Shown here in pieces: positions 11,281-25,117 of a stretch of DNA of 64,000 bases. Source of the stretch: Parasponia andersonii (Eukaryota; Streptophyta; Magnoliopsida; Rosales; Cannabaceae); the NCBI GenBank assembly GCA_002914805.1, contig JXTB01000016.1, positions 1,501,230-1,565,229 on the forward strand. The letters run 5' to 3'. Position numbers and translations under genes: made by a program. The notes beneath the pieces were generated by a model that did no database searches, was not told the DNA's origin, and was given only the letters and a program-made list of their open reading frames with translations. The stretch's first letter is position 1. Every line of letters starts with the position of its first letter.

Positions 11281-12940
11281 GAAATTAAATAAATAAAATA
11301 ACATTCAACATATTTAAAATTAAATATCACAAAGAATTCAAAATAGTAAATGTGATGCATACAAGTAAGTAAACACATAAACTTAATTACTAATTCAATT
11401 TTCTCTAATTAAGTGTCGTCGTAGGATAAGTCACATAATTATTAATTGAATTAAGACATTCTCAATTAATTAATAAAATATCAAAATATCTTATATTTTC
11501 TTTTGTTTAATAACTACCATTTTATGGTAAAGATACTAGTAATAATTTAATTATATTATTATAAGTGTGATCTATAATTTCAGATTTTAGCAACTTAATT
11601 TAAAATTACTGCCGTAGGGTAAGTCAATTTTGAAATGCATTCTAAAATCTTATCTCTTGGAAATTAAGTCTTGTTATTAATTTAAATGGACATAAAGAAG
11701 ACAAAATCTAAGCGTCTCTAGATGCCAATTAAATCTCTCAGTGCTTAATTAATAATAGAAACTGTGGGATATATTGTCATATATCCTTCTCCCACTCATT
11801 ATTTTAAAATCTTATGTGTTTTTACTAATAAATATCTAATGTTTTATTTAACCTAGTTATTATATCTAATATAATTTTCTAGGTTAATATATTAGTCCAA
11901 TCTTTTTTTGTCCTAAATAAGTTACTAGATTTTCTAAAAATCTAAATTTAATTATTATAGGAATAATTTGACTAATCTGATTAATCTAATTAATAAGGAT
12001 AGCCTAAATTAAATAAGTGTGATATTACCGAAATTCAACTATTAAACTTAAGTCACATTATTCAATTTTTTTTATTTCTATTTAATTATTTAATCTAATT
12101 AAATTAATCATATTCTAACTAAATTATTTTAGCATGAATATAACATGTATGCATGACATTCATAAATGGTTATGAGTGGGTATAATGAATGACATGTTAG
12201 AATGCATGGTCATGTTATATATATCACATATAATATAATAATAAAAAAAATAATAATGATATTTGGCTAGGTTCATTAGGAAATTACAATCCAATAAAAT
12301 AATAAAATTACAAAGAGTCAAAGGCACAATGCCTGAAAGTTATCCGCTAATCTTCTTGAGCCTCCTATTCTCTTCTGATATTTTTGCAAATCAAATTTAT
12401 AAAAAATGACATTTCTATAAATACTTTACAAACTAGCCTAGCCCATATGATTATTTAAATAATTTTTTGGGCCTGGACCTAGGCCTGAGCCCGTTTGTTC
12501 TTCGTAAACGTAAGTTATATATATATATATAAATATATATCACATATATTAATATATATTATATTAATTATATATATTATTAAACTATTTAATAAAATAA
12601 TAATATATATTATATATATTTTTAAAAAAATTTGTGAGTTCTTTAGGGTGTTAGGTTGACTTCAAGTAAAAACATCTACATCATCTTCTTTGTACAATAT
12701 AAGGGGAAAAAAAAAGAAAAATATAGCAAAGCCTATATCCCAAAACTAGGGTTTACATATTTTGATCTAATCTAAATAAATTGTAAAAAATTAAAACTTA
12801 AGGAACCATATAATTAACTACCAAATATTAACTATAGATTTATCATATGATAACTCATCCATTCATTATCAAATACATAGAAAAATAATGCAATACCCAT
12901 TCATGCATTTAAATAATTAATACTATATACTCATATAACC
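11281..12940. other. AT-rich leader of the Copia element
   Basis: The stretch between gag and the primer-binding site has no ORF or recognisable motif. It includes long TA-rich runs (12516-12640). Confidence 0.35.
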
Positions 12941-12954
12941 GCTCTGGTATCAAT
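12941..12954 (-). other. Primer-binding site of the minus-strand Copia element
   Basis: The minus strand reads ATTGATACCAGAGC, one change from the usual plant Copia site TTGGTACCAGAGC/TTGGTATCAGAGC that pairs with initiator-Met tRNA. Confidence 0.65.
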
Positions 12955-14798
12955 TGTAGGTTTTAAAAACGATTTTTACAACAGAAGATTAGCCTAGAAA
13001 CATTCAAAAATTTTCTCAAAATAATTGACTATACGAGTACATAGTATTAATTCATAATAAATAGGAATATATAAAGAGAATAGATCTAATACTTCTTGTA
13101 GCCTATGAACGGATCCTAGTTTTTTTGTCTTTTAAACTACGATTAACCAATCCAAACCTCAAGCATAACTGGATGAACGTGTGGGTATTGTATACAATCT
13201 CTCAAAACACACACTTTAAGCCCTTGCAATATTCTCAACACATGAGATTGCAAGAGTTTATTCTATAGAGAATATGAAAACTCTCTTATTTTTCTCTCTA
13301 GGTTATAGATGCTCTATAAAAAATAACATATAGTGTATTATATATTTTCTACTAGGATTTCTTTTATATATTTATTAAACTATTTAATAAATAATATATT
13401 AATCAAATTAATATATATAACTTTAAAACGTGAACTTATTTTTCTAAAAAGAAAACCGTAACTATATATATATTTACTCTAATTAACAGATAATTCACTC
13501 ATTCAAGGAAGAATGTTTCACTTTTAGTCAGTTTCTAATTTCTATTTATCTAATTATCTGATAATTAGATATTTTTAAATTCAAAATTTAAACAAATTAG
13601 GAAACTTATCTCTCCATAAATTTAAATTAATTAATAACAATTATTAAATAATCAGATATTTTTAAATTCAAAATTTAAACAAATTATGAACTCATCTCTC
13701 CATAAATTTATATTAATTAATTAATAACAATTAATGATTATATATAGATAAACTATTTATCTAGATAAAGTGTGCATTAACAAAAATAATGTAATATCTG
13801 GTATAGTATTTATAAGAGGTGGAATTAGAGACTTATGGACCAATAATTTAAGTTCTAATAAATTATGACAATTAATTAAACTCTTTAATTAATGTGTCTA
13901 ATTTATTAATTCCAGTATTACTCTACTAAAAATTCAGATTTGCACTCTTTAAGTTACAAAATTAATTTACTTAGAAAATAACGAGCAGTCCATCTATTTA
14001 ATCATTGTATGTAGTTCAATCCTGCATAAACAATTCACAATTGGAGCTAAGTTATATTCCGTTGATCTTTCTAACTACATCTTTATCCTTGTGTATCATT
14101 GATTCTCCAATGAACAATTAATTTATAAATCTATTATAAATTGAGTACTCAAACTGTTCAAGTCCTGAATCAATATACAAGGGAATCATCTTTCTAGCTT
14201 CATAATGGAAGAAATAGATTCCATAAATGTAAGCTACATTTCCAACTACTTATCTCATTATACTCACAAGATACAAGTATTTCAATCTATTTAAAAAATA
14301 AACCTTTAACAAGTATGTTAAAGAACATAATATTATAAAAAAGAGTCTATAACTACGATTAAAATTGATCTATATATGATCATCTAGTGATATTATTTGA
14401 ACTCTCAACAGTTAACAGAATTTATATGAGATTCAAATTATGTCTGATCTAGTCCTATATAATCGAATTATATAAATTACCTCCATTATGATGCTAATAT
14501 ATCAATAGTCTAGATAAGACTATTACATTCTCAATATTAATGGATTGTACTAATAATATTCAATTAAATATCCCAAACTTTAATTAATTATTATGGACTA
14601 TATTTAGTATATTATCTATAAATCTAATCCTCATGTATATAATACTTATATACTAAATTTGTAGTCACATAAATAAACTAAGAATTTTCTGATATTTATT
14701 GACATACAAATTATACACAAATTCAAATAAAAAAATGTCATTTTATTAATTCAACAAATATCTAAAATATACGTACTTTTAAGGCATAAACCTTGACA
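12955..14798 (-). repeat. 5' LTR of the minus-strand Copia element
   Basis: Read on the minus strand it begins TGTCAAGG (14798) and ends CCTACA (12955), giving 1844 bp. It adjoins the primer-binding site. The interior is very AT-rich and includes a duplicated block TTAGATATTTTTAAATTCAAAA around 13560-13680. Confidence 0.75.
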
Positions 14799-15763
14799 CC
14801 ACTTACTACCATCTAGAAGTTTTTTTGATGACTTATATATATCATTATATTTCATTTTTAGCCCAACTAGAATATTATTTCTAATAAATTGAGAAGAATC
14901 AGCGAACATTATCTTACATAACTGTTTTTTTTTCAAAAATTTTTCTTACATGTTGGGAAAGGGAATGCCGACAATTATCAACGATTAGTTAAGTTAACTA
15001 CTTAGAGATCATCTCATTAAAAACTTCACAATGGGTGAGTGCAATACATTTAAAAGCATAACTTAATGGATTACCTCAAACAACATGCATAAAGAAGTAA
15101 ATGGGAAACTACCATATATATCCCCCGGTTTTAAGAAATTCCTATCTTATTCCTCTGTTTTTGAAAATGCCAAAAATATTTATCGCATTTTGAAAATCGA
15201 ATATAAAACATAACTTTAACAAAAGAATTTAAAATAACAAAAATGCCCTTAGTAAACTATATGTAGACAGTACTAAACTTATAGCTATACATTATTTAAA
15301 AAGAAATAAGGGCATTTAAAAGCATAAAAAAATGTGCTCATGAAACTCTCCCCAACTTTTTTGCTTATCATATTCGGATGCAAGTTCAGTGATGTCTAGA
15401 TATATTTTAATAAGGATAGTTCTAGCATTTCAAAAACAAATTGGTGAACAAAATTTTTTTACGGGGATACATTTGACTCATTTCTACTTTTTACTAAACA
15501 CATTGATAGCATTTTGAAAAATAGAAAGGTAAATCGGTATTTGTTAAAAATGAGACGATTTTGTAGTGTTTTCCTATAAATAAATAAGAGAAATCATGCG
15601 TATCAGTTTTGTGAATCCTGCCATAAGCTACATTGCTTCGGCCAAAACCAACATAATTGTGCTCCGAACAGCAACAAAAAATATTATAATCATAAATAAT
15701 AAAAAGAAATGCAACAACAAGAGGATAAAAAGGATACAACCGCCCGAGCATTGTCATCAGAGA
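14799..15763 (-). pseudogene. FANCJ: FANCJ-like helicase relic, C-terminal exon pieces
   Basis: The minus strand at about 15763-15721 encodes ISDDNARAVV, matching the helicase stretch (E)GIDFSDDNARAV of plant FANCJ/BRIP1. At about 14890-14799 it encodes NNILVGLKMKYNDIYKSSKK and then LLDGSKW, matching the next conserved block. Both ends are cut by transposons: the 10.5-kb Copia element begins at 15764 and the other Copia element ends at 14798. The intervening 14900-15720 is AT-rich and fits an intron. FANCJ is a superfamily 2 iron-sulphur DEAH helicase acting in crosslink repair and limiting meiotic crossovers. This copy cannot produce it. Confidence 0.75.
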
Positions 15764-17056
15764 TGTTAGGTCCACAGTGTTGACCTACGTGGGCAAATAA
15801 ATTCGATTGTTATGAGAAAACTAACAAGATGTTATTACAACAGGTCTGCTGATGTTATAAAATACTTATTGCAACAGAATTGCAGGATCGTTCATAACAG
15901 ACATGTGCAGACGAAAATCTACTTTTGGAAACGTTTTGTTTTTGTATTTTTTGGCCTGATTTTCCTTATTAAACGTTTCTAGAAAGATAATATGGATTAT
16001 TGCTAATAGATTTTCGTAACTAAATTGGACCTAATTGATTGAGATATTTTATCTCAATTTACCTTTGATTAAGTTTCTATTTTTAGCTTGATTCTTACTC
16101 ATTATTACCTCAAATATTGGTTAATGATTATTGACAGGTGTATTAGCATAATCATGGTGATATTTCATCCATTATGGTGCAGATTATATTCTCATTAAAT
16201 TAATATAATTAATTTTATGAGTTTTCAAGATTTTCTGAGATTTCATTTTTTATGGAAAATTTTCTTATTTGATTTTGATTGACTCTAATTAATTATGAAA
16301 TCAATCATTATCTTTAAAGGAAAGTTTTTGCAGGTAAAAAAGAGTGATTTCGGTTGATTAAGAAGAGCCAAAATTGTGGAGAACTTATCTCAATATAACT
16401 AAATACTTTTTAGGGACAATTCATGAAAACTGTTGCAACAGATTTCTGATAATCGATTGTGTAGCAAATCATTCCTTTCTTATTTTCAGCCTATTCACAC
16501 CAAGGAAGTATGAAATTGGGGCTAGAAATTCATTTATAAAAGCTCACCAAGTCCAAGGGATTTGAATACACTTCATTTGAGAGAGCTTTTAATTTGTTCT
16601 ATTGCCATTGTGAGACTTAGAGAGCTTTAGAGTTTTCTAGGTATTTTATTTGAGTGCATCTTATTCTTCAGGAGGAAGAACATTTCGTCTTCAGGAGAAG
16701 ACATATTCGGATCAGTGAAGGCAGTTCATATCCCAAGGATTAACAAGACGAGGGGGCTCACTAAACAAAATTGGTGGAGTTATTACAATATATTGTAACA
16801 ATTGAAAAGATAGAGTCTTTTCAATCTTGATATTTTACTAATTTGTTTAATCTCTGTATATGGCCCTGTGGAGTAGGAGAGGTCTGAACTACGTTAAAAA
16901 TGTCCTGTGTTCATCTCTTTATTTTTTATTTTCTGTTGCATAATATGCACTAATTATTGCAACAAAATTTAACTACATATTATAACATAATTAATTAATT
17001 ATTAATTTCATTAATTAATTATTTATTTAGTAATATTTAACAAAGTAGATCTTTCA
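15764..17056 (+). repeat. 5' LTR of the 10.5-kb Copia element
   Basis: It starts TGTTAGGTCCAC and ends ...CTTTCA just before the primer-binding-site-like TTGGTCTCAGAG (17058-17069). It aligns along most of its length to the segment starting at 25118. Confidence 0.7.
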
Positions 17057-17088
17057 CTTGGTCTCAGAGTAGAGTGACTTAAATATTA

Positions 17089-17747
17089 GTGAGATTTTGG
17101 GATATTCTGATCTGTTTTGTTAGTGTGTCTTTCTTGAATGAAAAAGGTTTAATATCTCGTCTACTATTATTGGACGGGACCAATTATCTATACTGGAAGT
17201 CCAGGATGAGGGCGTTTATTCAAGCATTGGATATTAAAGCCTGGAGATCAATCCTTGCTAGATGGTCACATCCTATAATGAAAGTTGATGATGGAACCGT
17301 TTCATTGAAGTTAGAAATTGATTGGTCCCCTATCTAGATGATCTGTTGGCCAACTATGACACCAAGGCTTTACATGCCATTTTTAATGGATGTGATATAG
17401 AGCAAATCAAGCTGATCTCCTCGTGTGAAGCTGCAAAGGAAGCATGGGAAATCTTTCAAACAAACTTTGAAGGATTAGGTGATGTTATGCATAATAAACT
17501 CACTTCTTTCACTACTAGATTTAAGGAATTAAGTATGAAAGAAAATGAAACTTTTTTTGGATATTATACTAAACTATGTGATATTGCTAATGAATCTTTT
17601 GCTCTTGGTGAAAAGATCCATGAATCTGTATTGGTTAGAAAGATTGTCAAGTCTCTTCCAAATCGGTTTCAGCCAAAGATCGTTTCAATAGAAGAAAGTA
17701 AAAATCTAGAAATAATAAAGGTAGATGATTTGATGAGTTTCCTATAG
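17089..17747 (+). pseudogene. Copia gag (capsid) remnant
   Basis: Two overlapping frames contain the conserved Copia capsid start LLLDGTNYLYWKSRMRAFIQ and the UBN2-type stretch LISSCEAAKEAWEIFQTNFE, with FTTRFKELSMKENETFFGYY following. The frame changes near 17320-17340. A zinc knuckle of the form CHFCRVKGHI-x-PRC lies downstream at about 18396-18435 with a stop inside it. Confidence 0.7.
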
Positions 17748-18599
17748 GCTTTTGAAATGAGGAAAATGATGATGATGATGAACTTGCCCTACTCACCAAA
17801 AATTTCAAGAAATTTCTGAAGAATGTAGGAAAAAATTCAAAAACTAATTCGTCTTCTATCAAAACTATGAAAGGTAAGTCCTATTCCAAATGTTTGATTC
17901 TTCAAATAAAAAGGGTATTCAACGCAAGGAACCAAATGAGGATTCAATTCAAGTGGCATACCAGAAAATGTACACTTAATGGTTAAAGGTTTTTGTTGAT
18001 AATCATCTTTTGGTAAATAATAACACTGCATTTATGAAATCCAAAGAAGAATATGAAATAAAAGTGCAAAGTTTGAATTCTATCATTTCTTAAAAAGATA
18101 GAAAACTGAAAGAATTATCTGTTGAACTTGAAAGAACTCAAAAAAGAGTGAAAATATTGAGTTTAGGAACTAGAAGGTTAGATCATGTTCTTGCAACTGG
18201 AAAATCCTCTAGAGGCAATAATGAATTGGGCTTTAAAGGTATAAGATCTAATTCTGAAACACAGTAAAACTTACTACATCTGTTGTAACAACTTCACAAT
18301 TTGTTGCAACCACTTCACGGTAGGTTGCAACAACAAGTAAAGCCGTTGTTCATTCAAATCCGAGTGGTAAGACTTGTAAGTTTGTTCCCATTTGCCATTT
18401 TTGTAGAGTTAAAGGTCATATCTGACCAAGGTGTTTTACAATGATGAATTGTTTTGAGAATAATTATTTGAAAAAATCATTTGCTTATCCATCTTAAAGA
18501 AAAACACCTAAGCCTAAAATTGATTTGCAAAATTGTTCTAAGCAAGTTTAGATAAGAAAATCTAATTTTAAATATTTTGCTGCTTTTAAATGTTTAAGA

Positions 18600-21500
18600 A
18601 CATATGCTACTAACTCATGGTATTTTGATAGTGGCTGTTCTAGACATATGACAAGTAATCAAGATATTTTGACAAGTTACAAATTTGTGACAAATGGAGA
18701 AGTCACTTTTTGAGATGGAGTCAAGGGAAATGTTCTTGGTAAAGGAACTTTAAATATTGATGAGATACCAAGATTGAAAAATGTGCATCATGTTGATAGA
18801 CTTAAAGCTAATTTGATTAGCATAAGTCAAATTTTTGATCATAATATTTTTGTCAATTTTACACGTAATGAATGTTTGGTTTTAGATCATGATGGAAATT
18901 GTGTTTTGAAAAATTGTAGTTCTGTTGACAACTGTTATACTTTGATTCAAATAGAAACATATCATAATGTTACTATTAATAACACTGATTTGTGGCATGA
19001 AAGACTAGGGTACTTAAACTTTAAAACTTTTGAAAGAATTGCAAGTGCAGGTCTTGTTTATGGTTTGCCAAAACTTGACAGTCAGTCACCTGGTGTGTGT
19101 GGACCATGTCAACATAGAAAATATTTGAAAGCAACACATAAAGTGATCCAAAGCATCACAACAACAATTTTTTTAGAATTGTTAGAAATGGATCTTATGG
19201 GTCTAGTGCAAGTCGAAAACATTGTAGGTAAACGTTACATTCTAATGTGTGTGAATGATTTTTCCAGTATTATTTGGGTTGATTTCTTGAAAAAAAAAAA
19301 GTCGGACACTTTTGATGCTTTTGGAAATTTATGTATAAAACTCAGTATTGAAAAAAATTGCAATATCGGGAAAAAGAATTTGAAAACACTATTTTTGCTG
19401 AATTTTGTAAATTACATGGGATTGCACATGAATTTTCTGCTCCTAAAATACTAGAACAAAACGGTGTTATAGAGAGAAAGAATTGTACCTTGTAGGAAAT
19501 GGTTGGAGTCATGTTAAGTAGCAAGGGACTATCCAAATGACTATAGGCTGAAGTGATAAACACTACTTGTTACACAATTAATCGTGTCTATCTTCGGCCA
19601 GGTACAAAAAAAGACTCCCTATGAGATTTGGAAATGTAAGTAACCTAACCTTGGTCGTTTTCATGTCTTTGGATGTGCTTGTTACATCTTAAATGATAAG
19701 GAGTATCTTGGCAAATTTGATTCTAAGTGACACTGGGGTCTTTCTCAGCCATTCTAATAATAGTAGAGCTTATCATGTATATAACATGAGAAATAAAACT
19801 ATTATGGGATTGCCCAATGTTGTTATTGATGATTTCAAAAATTTTGCAGAATTCTCAAAAGAGACAGAGATTAAAAACTTTACTAATGAAGCTATACAGA
19901 GATCTGATCAGGCTGTTGCAAAAATGCCCGATCCTGTTGCATCATCCGCTCCTAATGTTGTAATAGATTCCTTACAGGAACAAGCAGAACATCATATCAG
20001 AATGTTTCTTCTAATTTCTTGATTAATCCAATTCAAAAAGAACCATAAAAAAGAGTCAAGTAAAATCATCTGACAGACCTTATCATAGGTAATGTTGATG
20101 ATAGCATGGTTACAAGAAGGAAGAGGTATGTGAATTTTGTACAATACGTGTATTTTACTTCCTTGATTGAACCAAAGAATACTAAGGAAGCTTTGTTGGA
20201 TGAATTTTAGGTGAAAGCTATGCAAAAAGAACTTGAACAGTTTTTTCGAAATGATGTGACTTAATCACATAAATGTAATTGGTACCAAATGGATTTTTAA
20301 AAATAAAACTAATGAATTTAGTAATATCATACGAAACAAGGCTAGGTTAGTAGCACAAAAGTACACAAAAATCGAGGGAATTGATTTTGAAGAAACTTTC
20401 ACACCTATTGCTAGGATAGAGTCAATCAGTTTGTTACTTGCAATAGCTTATGTGATAGGCTTCAAATTATTTCAAATGAATGTTAAATCTGCTCTTTGAA
20501 TGGGTTTTTAAAAGAAGAAGCTTATATTGAACAATCAATGGGATTTGAAGATCCATATTTGCCTAATCATGTTTTCAAGTTGAAAAAGGCATTTTATAGT
20601 TTGAAACAAGCTCTTAGAGCTTGGTATGAAAGATTGACAAATTTTTTGGTTGAAAAAGATTACAAAGGGGGAGGGTTGATAAAATACTTTTCATCAAATA
20701 GTTTAATTCTGAAATTATCATTGCTCAAATCTATGTTGATGATATAGTATTTAGCTCAACTTCTGACTCTAAAGTGTAGGAATTTGTTGAACAAATACAG
20801 AAAGAATTCGAGATGAGCATGATTAGAGAGCTCACTTAATTTATAGGTTTGCATGTCAAACAACTTGAGGATAGCATTTTCATTTCTCAAGCCAAGTATG
20901 CCAAAAATCTTGTGTGTAAATTTGGGCTTAAAAAAGCCAAACATTTTCGAACCCCCATGAGTACAACGCTGAAGTTGACAACAGATGAAAGTGGGGTAAG
21001 TTGTTGATCCAACATTGTATAAGAGTATGATAGGTAGTCTTCTTTACCTTACTGCTAGCACACCTGACATATGTTACAATGTTGGTATTTGTGCAAGATA
21101 TTAGAGTAGTCCTAAGGAATCCTATATCACTGCTATTAAAAGAATCATTCGATACGTAAGTGGAACTTTTGATTATGGGATTTGGTATTCTAAGGATACT
21201 AATATAAATCTTATAGGATATAGTGATGTAGATTGGGCAGGCAATGTAGATGACAGGAAGACTACTAGTGGCAATTGTCTTTACTTTGGAAACAACTTGA
21301 TTTCTTGGCACAACAAGAAATAGAATTCAATTTCCCTGTCCACTGCTGAGGCAGAATACATTGCCATTGGAAGTTGTTATACACAACTTATCTGGATGAA
21401 ACAGATGCTTACTGACTATGGCTTTGATTTAGATGTTATGACTGTATTTTGTGATAATACAAGTGTCATTAATATATCGAAAAACCCAATACAACATTCT

Positions 21501-21674
21501 AAGATAAAGCATATAAATATCTGTCATCATTTCATAAGAAAACTTGTTAAAAATAGAACAATCACTTTGGAATATATTGAGACAGACAAACAAATTGCAG
21601 ATATTTTCACCAAAGCCCTTGATTTTATTAACTTTGATTCCTTAAGGCAAGCCTTGAGAATTTTTTCTGTTTAA
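18600..21674 (+). pseudogene. Copia pol remnant (protease, integrase, RT, RNase H)
   Basis: In order: protease active site YFDSGCSRHMTSN near 18620-18660; GAG-pre-integrase LWHERLGYLNFKTFERI near 18990-19040; integrase core with EMDLMGLVQVENIVGKRY near 19186-19240; RT with EETFTPIARIESI near 20390-20430 and an intact YVDD catalytic motif at 20732-20743; RNase H with SDVDWAGNVDDRKTTSGN near 21222-21275, STAEAEYIAIGS near 21341-21375, and the C-terminal QIADIFTKALDF. Multiple stops and frameshifts (for example TTT TGA near 18709) inactivate it. Confidence 0.75.
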
Positions 21675-22715
21675 TGTTTTATTGCATGTTATTATTTCAA
21701 CTTCAGCCAAAAAGAATTTTTGTAAACTTAAAGTGTTTTGGTGATTAAAAGATTTTAAACAAAGAAACTGTTTTTGTTTTTATTATAAGACAAGATTGTT
21801 TAATTATCTTAAATTATTGATCTCTTGATATTGAAATCTCTAAGTTTTTTTTTGAGTTTTGATGAATTTTCTGGATTGATTTTTAACTGACCAATTGTAA
21901 TATTTTTTTTGAAATCTAGCTTTGTTACAGGCCTAATGATTATAAAAAACTACCAACCCTGATGTGTGGAATCATTTTTGAGTAATTTAAGACTTTGTAT
22001 CACCAATATAAAGAGGATAATCTAGCACGCGAAAGGGCTACCTCAGAACTAGTTCTGAGTGAAAGCCACTAATCATAGATATTTTAAAAAGAATAGCAAT
22101 GAGCAAGAATAAAAATAAATAAATAAAAGAAAAATATTGCCTTTTGTGTGAAAAAAACTAGAAAACTGTGTGATAATTAAAAAAAAAAAAAGAGTTAATC
22201 AGTTGGTTTTTGATCCAGTTTATTTAATTTGATAAAGAAAATTCGTTTGCCAAAAGATTAACAATACATTATAATTTTAGAATCTTTTCTTTTTCAAGAA
22301 CAAAATTTAAATGATTTTTCTTTATTTCCTTTTTGTCTATATAATGCCTTAAGTAAACAAATTGATTTTGGCTAAAATTGAATCTTTTGTGTGTGTGGCG
22401 TTTTTTATGTTTTCCTAAAAAAAAAGGACTTGTTTTGGAAATTTTCTGCAGAAACAATTTTGTCTGTTGCAATATATTTTTGTTTCCTAATTTATCTTCG
22501 TTCAGTCACTCAATCTTATGGAAATCACTCAAATTGACTTAAAATCTCTAATTTCCTGATTTGGTAGAAATATTGTCTTTAAATATCATGAGGTGATTTG
22601 TTTAACCTAATCTTTCTCATAATCTCTCCACCATTTGCTCTCTTAGCCGTTTTCTTTTTTTCCACGACCATTCTTTCTTCTTGTTCGTTCTTTGTGAACA
22701 AGCTTCATCACAATA
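21675..22715. other. Non-coding spacer between pol and the extra ORF
   Basis: AT-rich sequence inside the Copia element without a long plus-strand ORF. It separates the RNase H stop from the additional ORF region. Confidence 0.4.
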
Positions 22716-24480
22716 ATGGTGAAAACCAGAGGCATTGTCACTCCCAAGAAGAAATATGGGTCCTCCTCTGCCGTGAAAACCACTTCAATGAAGAAGAAGC
22801 CAAACCCACCTGGTTTGACATCTGTGACGGTCAGAAAATCACAATCAGAGGATTCAAAGCCTCCATCTACGTAACCTGCAATGGTGGCACCATCTGTTGA
22901 GCCCGAGCTAGAGGTTGAAGCGGATTCAATCCTTGACAAAGAGCTGTCAGTTCCCGAGACCATACAAGCTGAAGAAACAACTGATGAGACTTCTCAAAAA
23001 ATTGCCACTGGTGATGATGAAGAAGATGGTGAATCGGGTCAATCCGAGTTTGAAGAGCCACCTCAGACTCCTATTACAACAAAATCTGTTGAAGCCCCAA
23101 AGTCTGTGTTCTCAAAATCAAAAGGTCACAAACTTATTGTGATCTAAACTCTAGTAGTTTTGCCATTTGATGCAACAAAATCCCAAAAGGAAAAAAGCTA
23201 TTGTGCCGAAAGCCATTGCAACAAAAGATGTCATCTTTGAATCCTCTATACCAGAAGATTGTAGTAACAAAAAAAACAGATCCTACTCCTGTTGCAATAG
23301 AAGGAAAAAAGATAGCTAAATCTTCGATTTCCAAATCGAAGAAGTCATAACAGTCTATTGCAACATCAACTGAGACAATATTAGCTACCTCTGTCAAAAA
23401 AACCACGGTTCTAGTGAAAGAAGTCCATGTTCCTCCAATTGTTGCACCAACTTCAAAGAAGAGTGCAACAACATCAGAAACTAAAGAAGACCTATCAATG
23501 GTACCTGATGAAGATCTATCTGACATACCTGAGGAGAATATCTCAAAAGACCAAGAAAAAGGAGATTCTCCAGAAGCTGTTGCAACAAAAATAGGAACCG
23601 AGTATGACATATCTCTTGCACACTCATCTGTGTTTTATACTGCTGAAAATAAGGAATACATGGACGAATATGAGAGAAGAGGATTTATAGATGAGAGAAA
23701 CTTTAACTTGGATTCTTTTAAGCACTAGGAATTGTTAAAAGTTTGAAAAAAAAGTGGTTAAAAACAACTTCCAAAATTGAGGGTTTTGTTCCTAGAATCA
23801 TACAAGAGTTTTATTGCAATATTCGAGAGAGGAGATGGCCGACCCTTAGAGTCTATTTTATAAAAAATTCTTTCTTCGAGAGCATGTCTATGATTTCAAT
23901 TATCAAGTTATAGCTAGTTATCTTGATATACCTGTTGTTGTAACTAATGAGTATGGGAAATAATACGAGATTGATAAGGTAGCTTTAGAACTTTTGGGAG
24001 ATCTTATTGAATGGCCTTCTTATTCAACTACTCTTAAGTTAGCTGATTTGATTTATGAGTACTCTGGCTTTCACAAGATGGCAATTCACAACAGGTGGCC
24101 AACAACTCATCTTCCTACAATGGCAAGGAACTTTGCCTACTTTCTGTTTGATATAGCACAGGAATTGAAGTCAATCTATCCCAGATAATTTTTCAAGCCA
24201 TTTTTTTTTTATCTTTGTTGTGGAAGGAAAAAGACACAAAGGCTGATTTTCCTAATTTAATTTTTGGGATTCTTTAAAAGCAACACCATTTGCAGCTGCA
24301 TACTGAATTCCTTTCTCTAAGACCCCAGTCAATTAATTATCGTTTGAAGGAAAAAGAAGTGACTGAACCTGTTGCAACTCCATTACCCTCTAAATTTGTC
24401 ACAAAGAAGACTTCTAGCAAGAAATCTATTGCAATGACTTCAACACCAGTTGCAACAGCTTCTTCATCCCCTTCGTAGGT
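22716..24480 (+). pseudogene. Extra post-pol ORF of the Copia element ('envelope-like' position), decayed
   Basis: The region begins with ATG at 22716 (MVKTRGIVTPKKKYGSSSAV), a basic, Ser/Pro/Thr-rich N-terminus, then an acidic segment rich in Glu/Asp, then a more structured part containing ERRGFIDERNFNLDSF near 23673-23725. This part resembles the N-terminal region of 'putative plant transposon protein' domains found in extra ORFs of plant retroelements. A further stretch, LLGDLIEWPSYSTTLKLADL near 23990-24050, is open to 24188. Stops (for example near 22872) and frameshifts split it. I see no convincing signal peptide or membrane helix, so 'envelope' describes position only, not function. 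Confidence 0.5.
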
Positions 24481-25117
24481 TGCTGCTTCTATAGATTTGG
24501 AAGCTTGAAATCTGATTAGGCCTAACAGCATGAAAGAATGAAGCTATGGAGAAAGTGCAGTTTGAGACCCTATCAAAATTGACAGTTCTTGTAGGTTCCT
24601 CCGTGGCAGCCAATACTCCTGCTAGCTCTTCTCAGCCTGTTGCCCCCATTTCCCTACTATTGCAATAGATCCTGACCAGTCACAACCGAAGAAATACAAG
24701 AGAAGCTTGACCTGATTTGCTCATTGCAAAATCTTGGACAATGAACTTTTTTCTTTTCTAATTTCATTTTAGTTTGTGGTGTTTTCAAGTCTTAGTTTGT
24801 TTGAGTTTGGGCCTTTCAGATTATTTTGTTATTTTCTTCAGACTTTGGATCTCTTTTGACAGAAAGAGGGAGATATCAAAACTCTTTGGACAAAACAAAA
24901 CTGTTGGTTGGTTATGTTTTTCAGAGGAAGTTTTATTTCTTATGCTTTTGCTTTTATTCTCATATTTCTTGGTATGTGATTGTATTTGATAGAGGGAGCA
25001 TTTTGTTTTGAATATGCATTTGAAAATTAATCATGGTTTTTTGTAGGTTATTTTTGAACTTGAGCTATATTTCAGTTTTGTGATTAATTTTGCCAAATAG
25101 ATGCCAAAGGAGGAGAT
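24481..25117. other. Post-ORF region up to the polypurine tract
   Basis: No supported gene. The small frames here are Phe/Leu-rich AT sequence. The stretch ends in the purine tract CCAAAGGAGGAGAT directly before the 3' LTR. Confidence 0.4.

Larger units (their letters stand above)
6712..14798 (-). mobile_element. Decayed Copia LTR retrotransposon, 3' LTR truncated
   Basis: The element reads on the minus strand. The 5' LTR is 12955-14798 (TGTCAAGG...CCTACA) and is followed by a primer-binding site complementary to initiator-Met tRNA. The 3' LTR survives only as about 6712-7338, preceded by a purine-rich tract. The order gag, protease region, integrase, RT, RNase H is that of Copia. No frame is intact. 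The insertion interrupts the FANCJ relic directly after a GSKW-coding stretch at 14799. The same LTR family appears as a lone LTR at 26846-28066. Confidence 0.8.

Noticed and set aside
22643..23610. Minus-strand open frames opposite the Copia post-pol ORF
   Set aside because: Mirror images of the acidic low-complexity coding region, without domain signals.
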